A stretch of 64,000 nucleotides of DNA, from the NCBI GenBank assembly GCA_964017195.1, contig OZ024895.1:17878034-17942033 (forward strand), given 5' to 3'. The position numbers were made by a program, and so were the translations under genes. Each line of letters begins with the position of its first letter. Within the stretch, counting starts at the first letter, position 1. This document shows positions 56,329-57,871 of this stretch, in pieces. The notes under the pieces are model-generated. The model had not been told where the DNA came from, did no database searches, and saw only the letters and a list, made by a program, of their open reading frames with translations. The DNA is from Siderastrea radians. Taxonomy: Eukaryota > Cnidaria > Anthozoa > Scleractinia > Rhizangiidae.

Positions 56329-57871
56329 GTCGTCGTCGTCGTCGTCATCCTCATCATCATCACCGACAATAATTAGTTGCTAATGAGTTCTTTTCGTTCC
56401 TAGTTGCCCAGACCATTTGCGACACAAACAATCCTTGTTTGAACGGTAGAAATTGTTCAAGTAGCTTCAGCAGCCCAGCAGAATACGTTTGTGATTGTGG
56501 AGATTGGTTTCAAGGAAAGAACTGCGAAGGTATTTCTTTCTGGTATCAGTTTTCTGTGTTACAATTGGGACCTTTTATTGCACTTCGAGTATGAGACTGC
56601 ATGAAAAAAGAGTTATCGAATTTCAAACTATTGATGTTCCCGGGCACCCACTCCTATGTTTTGATCAAAACTTGAAAACAAGCTGGAGAAAGGATTCTGA
56701 TATGCGACGTGATGTTGTAAAGCATGCGAACTGAAATTAAGAAGCCGCACTTGCACTCATTTGTGTGCTCAAAAGAACCGTTGCCACCTAACATTTTTTT
56801 TTTCACTGTTTTACACTTTTCTGAAAGCCTTCTGATGTAACCAGTGTTCAAAGGCTTTTATATGCAGGTTGCAATAACACTGCAGACATTTTCCCTTTGA
56901 AAAATAAAGGCCCCCAAGCAGTCCCTCAAATACTTTGGAGCCCTGTTAATACGATGACCAAGGGGCCACAAAAATGTGATCATAATAGTGGAATGGTTGG
57001 CGAATCAACGGGGTTTTGAGATGAGAAAATGTCTGCATGAACGTTTACTTGGGCCAAGAAAAAGTGGTCATAATATATAAATATAACGAGGTTGAAGTGC
57101 AATACAATACAAACTTTATTGGCACTCCCCAAAGGGGCTTTTCAGTGACGATGCGATTACGATAAAAATAAAGAAAATATCGGAAGTGTTAACGGGTGGT
57201 CGTTAGGTGCGTTTCCACTGCATTTCAATACATAATCTACTCAAAAACGTTATGATATCGATTTAGTGTATTAATCTATGCCAGAAGAGCATTTTTAGGC
57301 ATCAAGTAACTGAATTAATAACTACATCGTCCCATAATTGCATGTTTCAAAACAGAATTAAGCCTTATAAGAGCATTTCACGTTCATGAGATTGCGTTGA
57401 CGTTTTCTTCATTACATCTTGTTCTCAGCACACTACGAGCAAAATTGCAGAAGGTTGTTACATTTGCGATCAGCGAACAAAACTTTGCTTCCTATTGTCA
57501 TTCCCCCGAGAAGCCGCCATTTTGGATCGCATGAAACAACGTTTCTTGCTTCTTGCTTCCCGTCAAATGACAAATCTACTTATCGTTTATAACTTATCGT
57601 TCTAACAACAGCAACAAAAAATATATTTGACAAACGTTTTTCGAGGCAGCCTGTAAGCATGGAAATTTAAGTTGCAATCATCACTCGTTTACGTAATATT
57701 TTACTCATTTTTTTTTCATTTTTACCCTTTTCTACATTTTTGTTCTAGTTCAACTCTACCCATGCGACAGCAAGCCTTGTGTAAACGGAGCCACTTGTGC
57801 GAATGATGCACACGACGTGTCTTTATACCATTGTCATTGCACAGAAGGCTACAGCGGTACAAACTGCCAAG
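14442..57871 (+). CDS. ADAMTS-like secreted metalloprotease with TSP1, EGF and WSC-like tail (41 exons, 3' end open)
   Basis: Reconstructed by joining 41 exons with consistent reading phase, about 1993 residues. Order: signal peptide (1-18), prodomain (to about 230), catalytic domain with HETGHNFGLDHD (zinc motif near residue 361), disintegrin-like (410-492), TSP1 (about 515-565), Cys-rich (to about 660), spacer (to about 780), three TSP1-type repeats (to about 975), then EGF-like modules and four-Cys WSC-like modules. This is the ADAMTS family order; known members are secreted enzymes that cleave matrix proteins. The long EGF/WSC-like tail is not part of any ADAMTS layout I know. The last exon seen ends in a good donor, so the stop codon is not identified. 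The sequence shows splice sites and motifs; substrate and location are inferred. The weakest link is the 17-nt exon at 20564. Confidence 0.85.
15231..15256 (+). CDS. Exon 2: short linker after signal peptide
   Basis: A 26-nt exon between cttcaaacag and a GTTAGC donor. With the carried base it reads ATAGTLSQK in frame and ends in phase 0, which fits exon 3. It probably contains the signal-peptidase cleavage region (A-T-A). Its small size makes it less certain than its neighbours, but phase agrees on both sides. Confidence 0.65.
15344..15419 (+). CDS. Exon 3: prodomain, N-terminal part
   Basis: Acceptor cattacag, donor GTAACA. It reads [19 protein letters not shown] and on to DDPTQ. The pattern 'MT..EL..FFGT' followed in exon 4 by VPEYDL is typical of the start of the ADAMTS/reprolysin propeptide. 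Phase 0 in, phase 1 out. Confidence 0.8.
15470..16212. repeat. Inverted-repeat element in intron 3 (about 190-bp arms)
   Basis: The left arm starts near TTAAGGTTACTCCGGACC and the right arm ends CTCCGGA...AACCTTAA on the opposite strand. The arms share TTTAAAGGAAAACAC, ACTATATATCGTTGGAAAG and CTTAATAAATGTAGATTTC. No transposase lies between them. A TTAA-flanked non-autonomous DNA element is likely. Confidence 0.75.
16761..17059 (+). CDS. Exon 4: main prodomain exon (Pep_M12B type)
   Basis: 299 nt, acceptor ttttctttag, donor TTG|GTAAGA. It opens with [15 protein letters not shown] and contains HRQKR, then the family-like stretches [15 protein letters not shown] and [16 protein letters not shown]. 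The last part joins exon 5 as GL-HGMI, matching the conserved 'C..dGL.G.I' position of reprolysin propeptides. No cysteine is present, so no cysteine switch is visible. Confidence 0.9.
17640..17730 (+). repeat. tRNA-like SINE fragment
   Basis: CTGTTGCTCAGTAATTAGGG followed by CATCGGACC and GGGGTTCGAC resembles a tRNA-derived SINE head, with a degenerate box A (tGCTCAGTaattAG) and box B (GGTTCGA). It does not fold as a clean tRNA. Confidence 0.4.
17825..17993 (+). CDS. Exon 5: prodomain end with furin-type sites
   Basis: 169 nt, acceptor tttacctag, donor GTAAGC. It contains [17 protein letters not shown] (the 'dYfIEPL' position of ADAMTS prodomains), then [15 protein letters not shown]. The basic VVKR and LKRS clusters are candidate proprotein-convertase sites. 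Phase 0 in, phase 1 out. Confidence 0.88.
18105..18253 (+). CDS. Exon 6: prodomain/catalytic junction
   Basis: 149 nt. It starts [22 protein letters not shown] fits the minimal furin site RxxR and is the likely last processing point. The catalytic domain then begins: [20 protein letters not shown], then [10 protein letters not shown]. 'EVALVTD..M' is the first beta strand of reprolysin catalytic domains. Ends in phase 0 at GTAAGA. Confidence 0.9.
18898..18985. repeat. Retroelement 3'-end-like fragment with AAT tail
   Basis: AATAATAATAATAAT followed by ATTTATCACTTATAGTGCGC and a short palindrome CATATGCGCATT. It looks like a repeat end with a simple tail, in intron 6. Confidence 0.45.
19157..19243 (+). 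CDS. Exon 7: catalytic domain
   Basis: 87 nt, phase 0-0. It reads [20 protein letters not shown], then RIIVLNSKE. 'VAGIFhDPSIGn.i...vvrliiL' is a hallmark strand-helix segment of ADAMTS catalytic domains. The donor GAA|GTAGGT is used because a second GT four bases later would break the frame with exon 8. Confidence 0.9.
20266..20372 (+). CDS. Exon 8: catalytic domain
   Basis: 107 nt, acceptor atttaag, donor AG|GTTAGT. It reads [19 protein letters not shown], then [17 protein letters not shown]. The QW inside this helix matches the conserved FCxWQ position; 'VDVTSYVSR' fits the 'hDvAvLLTr' strand. Phase 2 out. Confidence 0.85.
20463..20525 (+). repeat. (ATTC)n microsatellite
   Basis: About 15 copies of ATTC in intron 8, ending 40 bases before the proposed microexon at 20564. 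Confidence 0.95.
20564..20580 (+). CDS. Exon 9: 17-nt microexon joining exons 8 and 10
   Basis: It lies between ttctcattacag and a consensus GTAAGA donor. It restores phase (2 in, 1 out) between exons 8 and 10 and reads (R)LIGSG(G), giving [17 protein letters not shown]. The loop is shorter than in typical ADAMTS enzymes, where two or more cysteines usually stand here. A longer alternative exon could have been missed. The following intron begins inside a retroelement-like fragment, which lowers confidence. Confidence 0.45.
20600..20745 (+). pseudogene. Reverse-transcriptase tail fragment
   Basis: The plus frame reads [20 protein letters not shown]. 'f..aA..lWNsLP..l' is the usual C-terminal signature left by LINE/RT polyproteins. 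Only this short tail is present, in intron 9, directly after the microexon. Confidence 0.5.
21579..21687 (+). CDS. Exon 10: catalytic core, first half of zinc site
   Basis: 109 nt, acceptor tccaaacag. It reads [41 protein letters not shown] gives two zinc histidines and the catalytic glutamate. The exon ends after two bases of the next codon (AA|GTAGGT); exon 11 supplies C, making N. Confidence 0.93.
21754..21995 (+). repeat. Fold-back element family 1, copy 2
   Basis: Opens TATAGTACAAC and carries arms at 21856-21890 and 21914-21951 (TGTGATAGGTTCCCTCGG ... CCTCGGGCAATCTATCACAC) around a short AT loop. The GTTTTTGGCAATTTTCGC block of copy 3 is missing. It starts about 66 bases after the donor of exon 10. 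Confidence 0.75.
22402..22697 (-). repeat. tRNA-derived SINE with (TTTA)n tail
   Basis: On the minus strand the head reads GGGATGGTACAGTGGTGACA (box-A-like) and later GGGTTCGACTCCCGG (box B), then a central part with GGGTTTTTCTCCCGGTTCTC, then a (TTTA)n tail. It ends 46 bases before exon 11 of the protease gene. Confidence 0.7.
22744..22878 (+). CDS. Exon 11: catalytic core, second half of zinc site and Met-turn
   Basis: 135 nt, acceptor ttcttatag. It continues [19 protein letters not shown], completing HExxHxxGxxHD with the third zinc histidine and the following aspartate, then VMADVL as the Met-turn and [16 protein letters not shown], the usual 'W..CS...l..FL' end of the catalytic domain. 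Phase 2 out. Confidence 0.93.
22927..25720. mobile_element. 2.8-kb terminal-inverted-repeat element, TA target duplication
   Basis: The left end GAGTGAATTCGTATAACCCG continues GTTTCTTATATGCTAATGA; the right end is its reverse complement with one mismatch (TATACGCTAATGA). Both ends abut TA (22925-22926 and 25721-25722). Inside there is a second inverted motif (AATAGGGTTTTCCGATT near 23410 and its complement near 25600) and palindromic stretches near 25260-25360. No frame looks like a transposase, so it is probably a non-autonomous Tc1/mariner-type element in intron 11. Confidence 0.7.
26308..26461 (+). CDS. Exon 12: disintegrin-like module, N-terminal half
   Basis: 154 nt, acceptor ttacatag, donor AAG|GTAAGG. 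It reads SSSQCLDDE, then [20 protein letters not shown] and WQCGK. 'LPGelyd...QC...FG..y..C' is the standard opening of the ADAMTS disintegrin-like module. Phase 2 in, 0 out. Confidence 0.92.
26820..27694. repeat. Inverted-repeat element in intron 12
   Basis: Left ATACACCTTATTCCAAATGG pairs with right GCCATTTTGGAATAAGGTGT. Just inside the left end is a second palindrome, TTAATTGGCCCTCGCTGCC (26869 on) with its partner ending at 26952. No coding capacity. Confidence 0.55.
28247..28339 (+). CDS. Exon 13: disintegrin-like module, C-terminal half
   Basis: 93 nt, phase 0-0, acceptor tttattccag, donor AAG|GTACAA. It reads [19 protein letters not shown] then [12 protein letters not shown], matching 'C..lwC.......C.t...PaadGT.Cg.gk'. 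Confidence 0.93.
28707..28849 (+). CDS. Exon 14: end of disintegrin-like module and first TSP1 repeat
   Basis: 143 nt, acceptor ctttattgaag. It reads [11 protein letters not shown], then [33 protein letters not shown]. WSxW, CTLSC and GGG followed by R-T-R-S-C are thrombospondin type 1 landmarks; this is the invariant central TSP1 of ADAMTS proteins. Phase 2 out. Confidence 0.93.
28900..29553 (+). repeat. Repeat family 3 (ends ACTGTATCGAAACACCTTAA), copy 1
   Basis: Shares long stretches with 35345-35950 and, inverted, with 34714-35055: for example TTCGCAAAAGCGCTCAAATT, TTTCAAAGTGAAATCTGG and GGTATGGTCCCAAAAAACTG. It ends at TTAA 25 bases before exon 15. Near its left side, GGTGTTCGCGATCTG pairs with CAGATCGCGAACACC. 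Confidence 0.75.
29578..29641 (+). CDS. Exon 15: TSP1 repeat 1, C-terminal part
   Basis: 64 nt, acceptor tatttgttag, donor ATG|GTAACA. It reads [20 protein letters not shown], the 'P.nGG..C.G.....r.Cn' segment that follows the first half of the central TSP1. Ends in phase 0 before PC in exon 16. Confidence 0.92.
30334..30418 (+). CDS. Exon 16: Cys-rich module start (GC donor)
   Basis: 85 nt, acceptor ttttttag. It reads [20 protein letters not shown] then FVPYYYGS. 'SyR..QC..fn' is the opening of the ADAMTS Cys-rich module. The only phase-compatible donor is TTCAG|GCGAGA, a GC donor; joined to exon 17 it gives [15 protein letters not shown], the expected 'C.L.C...g'. Confidence 0.85.
30438..30778 (+). 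repeat. Fold-back element family 1, copy 3
   Basis: The most complete copy: TATAGTACAACGCTAAATTT at the left, GTTTTTGGCAATTTTCGCTC, then arms at 30613-30647 and 30697-30734 around a loop. It starts about 20 bases after the GC donor of exon 16. Confidence 0.75.
31488..31609 (+). CDS. Exon 17: Cys-rich module
   Basis: 122 nt, acceptor ccacttttag, donor GAG|GTAAAA. It reads [17 protein letters not shown], then [20 protein letters not shown]. It matches 'C.LyC.......v.DGT.C........dvCi.G', though the usual cysteine after DGT is replaced here by arginine. Phase 1 in, 0 out. Confidence 0.92.
31759..31876 (+). CDS. Exon 18: end of Cys-rich module
   Basis: 118 nt, acceptor atttgcag, donor GTGAGA. 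It reads [20 protein letters not shown] then [14 protein letters not shown]. 'vGCD..l.S....D.CGvCgG...tC' is diagnostic of ADAMTS Cys-rich modules. Phase 1 out into the spacer. Confidence 0.94.
32244..32475. repeat. Inverted repeat enclosing a tandem minisatellite
   Basis: The left arm 32253-32281 (GTCATGCTAGCCCACATATA, then AGGCACTAA) is the exact complement of 32439-32467; with one mismatch the arms extend to 38 bp. Between them lies a tandem 20-bp unit of the type TACTCACTTTCCTTCATTTG, about four copies. A third partial arm, TATATGTGGGCTACCATGAC, follows at 32479. Confidence 0.85.
33624..33830. mobile_element. 207-bp MITE with TAA target duplication (PIF/Harbinger-like)
   Basis: Ends AGCCCTGGCTAAACGATTAA and its near-complement AAATGTTTGATCGTTTAGCC, both flanked by TAA (33621-33623 and 33831-33833). 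A 3-bp TWA duplication is typical of PIF/Harbinger elements; the superfamily is inferred. Confidence 0.65.
34318..34410 (+). CDS. Exon 19: spacer, first part
   Basis: 93 nt, acceptor ttcttcgcag, donor GTAAGT, phase 1-1. It reads [32 protein letters not shown]. It corresponds to the 'y..v..iP.GA..I.i.e' start of the spacer; only the P-x-G-T core is obvious. The long intron before it carries several inverted-repeat elements. Confidence 0.85.
34714..35950. mobile_element. Repeat family 3, long inverted-repeat copy with TTAA flank
   Basis: Left GGTGTTTCGATACAGTTTTT preceded by TTAA (34710-34713); right ACTGTATCGAAACACC followed by ATAA. The arms run about 350 bp (34714-35055 against about 35600-35950). 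The interior holds another element (35067-35269) and the family-3 segment also found at 28900-29553. No transposase frame. Confidence 0.7.
35067..35269. mobile_element. 203-bp TIR element nested in repeat family 3
   Basis: Left TTGCGTTACATATTCACATT ... TATATTCAAAGTAATGCG pairs with right CGCATTACTTTGAATATATT ... GTGAATATGTAACGCAA, arms about 55 bp with few mismatches. It sits in the loop of the 34714-35950 element, so it inserted later or took part in its formation. Confidence 0.75.
36401..36561 (+). CDS. Exon 20: spacer, central part
   Basis: 161 nt, acceptor tcctattcag, donor GTATGA. It reads [20 protein letters not shown], then [10 protein letters not shown] and [17 protein letters not shown]. 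'YLlN', 'aGt.i.Y' and 'E.l...GPt.e.L.v' are ADAMTS spacer signatures. Phase 1 in, 0 out. Confidence 0.92.
36781..36796 (+). repeat. Poly-G run
   Basis: Sixteen consecutive G after AACA, then AGGG. A G-rich tract in intron 20. Confidence 0.9.
37208..37349 (+). CDS. Exon 21: spacer end and start of TSP1 repeat 2
   Basis: 142 nt, acceptor ctgtttcag. [19 protein letters not shown] is the last spacer strand ('l......gi.YeY..p'). It is followed by [18 protein letters not shown], a TSP1 start with the usual CSVTC and GG. Phase 1 out at GTAACT. Confidence 0.92.
37690..37762 (+). repeat. (AATC)n microsatellite
   Basis: About 18 copies of AATC with one AGTC interruption, in intron 21. Confidence 0.95.
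37919..38045 (+). CDS. Exon 22: TSP1 repeat 2, C-terminal part
   Basis: 127 nt, acceptor tttttccag, donor GTACTG. It reads [20 protein letters not shown] then [20 protein letters not shown]. 'G.Q.R.V.C......v....C....kP...q.Cn..pC' is the TSP1 pattern of ADAMTS C-terminal repeats. Phase 2 out. Confidence 0.93.
38235..38780 (+). repeat. Dispersed repeat family 2, several units
   Basis: Units with CCTAAAGTGTGA..A.TCAAATGAAAGCTA and TGAGCAGTACTCTCC at 38630-38700 and 38700-38780, plus a partial unit (GTACTTTCCTGTGGTGCTG) at 38275. Same family as 8955-9115. Confidence 0.6.
38931..39150 (+). CDS. Exon 23: TSP1 repeat 3 and start of repeat 4
   Basis: 220 nt, acceptor ccaaattgcag, donor CCG|GTAAGA. 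It reads [28 protein letters not shown], then [20 protein letters not shown] and [13 protein letters not shown], so a whole TSP1 ends and the next begins in the same exon. The donor is followed within 10 bases by a CAA microsatellite. Confidence 0.93.
39157..39213 (+). repeat. (CAA)n microsatellite
   Basis: CAACAACAA with ATAACAA interruptions, starting six bases after the donor of exon 23. A looser CAA-rich tract continues near 39355-39425. Confidence 0.9.
39828..40002 (+). CDS. Exon 24: TSP1 repeat 4
   Basis: 175 nt, acceptor ctttctcaag. It reads [20 protein letters not shown], then [20 protein letters not shown] and [16 protein letters not shown] followed by P-G replaces the usual G-G, otherwise TSP1-like. 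It ends in phase 1, which lets the EGF cassette exons follow. Confidence 0.9.
40205..40321 (+). CDS. Exon 25: EGF-like module 1
   Basis: 117 nt, phase 1-1. It reads [20 protein letters not shown], then [16 protein letters not shown]. Six cysteines in EGF spacing. It is the only EGF exon of 117 nt; the later ones are 123 or 126 nt. No calcium-binding consensus is visible. Confidence 0.93.
41816..41992. mobile_element. 177-bp pogo/Tigger-like MITE, TA target duplication
   Basis: Ends CAGTGGAACCTTGATTTAAC and GTTAAATCGAGGTTTCACTG, flanked by TA at 41814-41815 and 41993-41994. Internal GGTTCGTTATATCGAGG and GGTTCGTTACATCGAGG repeats are usual in such elements. Non-coding. Confidence 0.8.
42041..42163 (+). 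CDS. Exon 26: EGF-like module 2
   Basis: 123 nt, phase 1-1, acceptor cgtttcacag. It reads [20 protein letters not shown], then [17 protein letters not shown] 177-bp TA-flanked inverted-repeat element ends 49 bases before the exon. Confidence 0.93.
42318..42412 (+). repeat. (GAT)n microsatellite
   Basis: Long GAT run with GTTGAT and GAC interruptions in intron 26. Confidence 0.95.
42596..42718 (+). CDS. Exon 27: EGF-like module 3
   Basis: 123 nt, phase 1-1, acceptor ttcttactag. It reads [20 protein letters not shown], then [17 protein letters not shown]. It belongs to the 'xQIYPCD' EGF subtype that recurs in each later unit. Confidence 0.93.
42956..43081 (+). CDS. Exon 28: EGF-like module 4
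   Basis: 126 nt, phase 1-1, acceptor tttcaaacag, donor GTGAGA. It reads [20 protein letters not shown], then [17 protein letters not shown]. The intron after it holds the antisense LINE copy. Confidence 0.93.
43322..44191 (-). pseudogene. LINE thumb and C-terminal Cys/His motif
   Basis: 289 residues. It starts [16 protein letters not shown] (the 'P.l.YGsEvWG' thumb signature) and ends with [41 protein letters not shown], a CxxC...H....C zinc-knuckle-like motif. It is in a different frame from the YADD part. Confidence 0.88.
44362..45134 (-). pseudogene. LINE reverse transcriptase, fingers and palm
   Basis: The first frame (45134-44625) has [40 protein letters not shown] and [15 protein letters not shown]. 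After a frameshift, 44589-44362 carries the catalytic [12 protein letters not shown] and KETKIMIF. The normal order of RT motifs is kept but no single frame spans them. Confidence 0.9.
45373..46389 (-). pseudogene. LINE endonuclease domain and linker
   Basis: The frame starts [13 protein letters not shown] (GDxN metal-binding motif of AP-type endonucleases) and later has [12 protein letters not shown] in the place of the catalytic SDHxPI motif, with serine replaced by leucine. A K/R-rich linker follows ([20 protein letters not shown]), usual between EN and RT. Upstream residues [10 protein letters not shown] are in another frame, split off near 46421. Confidence 0.85.
46459..47181 (-). CDS. 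Unassigned Pro/Gln/Ser-rich 240-residue frame upstream of the LINE
   Basis: The C-terminal two thirds is low complexity in P, Q, S and N (for example [26 protein letters not shown]). It lies directly upstream of the LINE on the same strand and could be its ORF1 region or unrelated captured sequence. The N-terminal 60 residues have no recognisable domain. The open length is notable but the function is unknown. Confidence 0.3.
   Translation of the reverse strand: MNFARSDCLLKLDSICYSPPCIFLNFPREICLILFLRKKELFGAGIHWFGISISKGLDILHDNKHLKKRHLGLFAANLVAAIRGRAKPPRSAPSQLHRSSPSSSRSLYTTPLQNHAFPSNAVNSGHNRAYPTPESQQQPPPLRPPYTSSLEGYSSYNNAVRNGHLRTDRIYHPSQTQQQRKNSLHFHLQNGPPPTMYPTGHLEPNSSASLQNDQSGASNTSGVEMPNELVSFLRFFKTFL
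47495..47540 (+). repeat. (CAA)n-(CAG)n microsatellite
   Basis: ACAACAACAA run that turns into GCAGCAGCAG, in intron 28 downstream of the LINE. Confidence 0.95.
47809..47931 (+). CDS. Exon 29: EGF-like module 5 (unit A, EGF a)
   Basis: 123 nt, phase 1-1, acceptor cctttgcag. It reads [20 protein letters not shown], then [17 protein letters not shown]. First exon of the repeating five-exon unit. Confidence 0.93.
47995..48085 (+). repeat. (ATC)n microsatellite
   Basis: CATCATCAT tract interrupted by ACTAGCAACACCACC, in intron 29. Confidence 0.95.
48181..48306 (+). CDS. Exon 30: EGF-like module 6 (unit A, EGF b, GC donor)
   Basis: 126 nt, phase 1-1, acceptor tgttaaacag. It reads [20 protein letters not shown], then [16 protein letters not shown]. 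Its donor is GAAG|GCAAGT, the textbook GC donor context; the paralogous exons at 52614 and 56404 use GT at the same place. Confidence 0.92.
49102..49224 (+). CDS. Exon 31: EGF-like module 7 (unit A, EGF c)
   Basis: 123 nt, phase 1-1, acceptor ggcattttag. It reads [20 protein letters not shown], then [16 protein letters not shown]. The '[12 protein letters not shown]' subtype recurs at 53663 and 57749. Confidence 0.93.
49822..50109 (+). CDS. Exon 32: four-Cys WSC-like module 1 (unit A)
   Basis: 288 nt, phase 1-1. It begins [20 protein letters not shown] and contains [45 protein letters not shown]. Four cysteines and the 'CA..A....YkfFAlg..G.CrSG' core resemble the second part of a WSC or PAN-like module and resemble module 2. 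I cannot name the family with certainty; a carbohydrate-binding or adhesion role is only a guess. Confidence 0.88.
51024..51458 (+). CDS. Exon 33: WSC-like module 2 fused to EGF-like module 8 (unit A)
   Basis: 435 nt, phase 1-1; acceptor tttgtcaaaaag has a weak polypyrimidine tract. It reads [19 protein letters not shown], then [48 protein letters not shown]. 'LGCY.D...R.L' and '[11 protein letters not shown]' are WSC-like. It runs without intron into an [21 protein letters not shown], then [14 protein letters not shown]. Confidence 0.9.
52027..52149 (+). CDS. Exon 34: EGF-like module 9 (unit B, EGF a)
   Basis: 123 nt, phase 1-1, acceptor tcttttcgcag. It reads [20 protein letters not shown], then [16 protein letters not shown]. 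It differs from the exon at 55644 at only 5 of 123 positions by eye. Confidence 0.93.
52614..52739 (+). CDS. Exon 35: EGF-like module 10 (unit B, EGF b)
   Basis: 126 nt, phase 1-1, acceptor cctttcatag. It reads [20 protein letters not shown], then [17 protein letters not shown]. Counterpart of exons at 48181 and 56404. Confidence 0.93.
52844..52985. repeat. 142-bp inverted-repeat element
   Basis: GAATGCATATTTTCGTGGCC on the left pairs with GGCTAGCCACAAAAATATGC on the right, and ACGTAAGTTTCGTC with GACGAAACGTACGT inside. MITE-like, in intron 35, followed at once by an AATG microsatellite. Confidence 0.7.
52983..53032 (+). repeat. (AATG)n microsatellite
   Basis: ATGAATGAATAAATGAATGA and further ATGA units directly abut the inverted-repeat element at 52844-52985. 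Confidence 0.95.
53663..53785 (+). CDS. Exon 36: EGF-like module 11 (unit B, EGF c)
   Basis: 123 nt, phase 1-1, acceptor ttgtttttag. It reads [20 protein letters not shown], then [16 protein letters not shown]. Counterpart of exons at 49102 and 57749. Confidence 0.93.
54097..54384 (+). CDS. Exon 37: four-Cys WSC-like module 1 (unit B)
   Basis: 288 nt, exactly the length of exon 32, phase 1-1. It reads [20 protein letters not shown], then [45 protein letters not shown]. All four cysteines are conserved with exon 32. Confidence 0.9.
54693..55130 (+). CDS. Exon 38: WSC-like module 2 fused to EGF-like module 12 (unit B)
   Basis: 438 nt, one codon longer than exon 33, phase 1-1, acceptor attttcttacag. 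It reads [20 protein letters not shown], then [48 protein letters not shown], and the EGF part [32 protein letters not shown]. The donor CAGG|GTAGG is chosen to keep phase 1. Confidence 0.9.
55644..55766 (+). CDS. Exon 39: EGF-like module 13 (unit C, EGF a)
   Basis: 123 nt, phase 1-1, acceptor attatgcag. It reads [20 protein letters not shown], then [16 protein letters not shown]. Near-identical to exon 34. Confidence 0.92.
56229..56360 (+). repeat. (ATC)n/(GTC)n microsatellite
   Basis: CATCATCTTCATTACC, then a pure CATCAT run, then CGTCGTCGTCGTCGTC, in intron 39. Paralogous in position to the ATC tract at 47995 (the intron between EGF a and EGF b). Confidence 0.95.
56404..56529 (+). CDS. 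Exon 40: EGF-like module 14 (unit C, EGF b)
   Basis: 126 nt, phase 1-1, acceptor cgttcctag. It reads [20 protein letters not shown], then [17 protein letters not shown]. The usual G-G before the third cysteine is G-R here. Confidence 0.92.
57098..57180 (-). repeat. Retroelement 3'-end-like fragment
   Basis: CAATACAATACAAACTTTAT followed by TGGCACTCCCCAAAGGGG. Read on the minus strand this is a short A/T-rich tail after a GC-richer end, as left by 5'-truncated LINE or SINE copies. In intron 40. Confidence 0.4.
57749..57871 (+). CDS. Exon 41: EGF-like module 15 (unit C, EGF c), last exon seen
   Basis: 123 nt, acceptor ttgttctag, donor CAAG|GTAGGC. It reads [20 protein letters not shown], then [16 protein letters not shown]. 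No module-1 exon follows within the remaining 6 kb. If the donor were not used, the frame would continue about 12 residues to a TAA near 57910. Confidence 0.92.
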
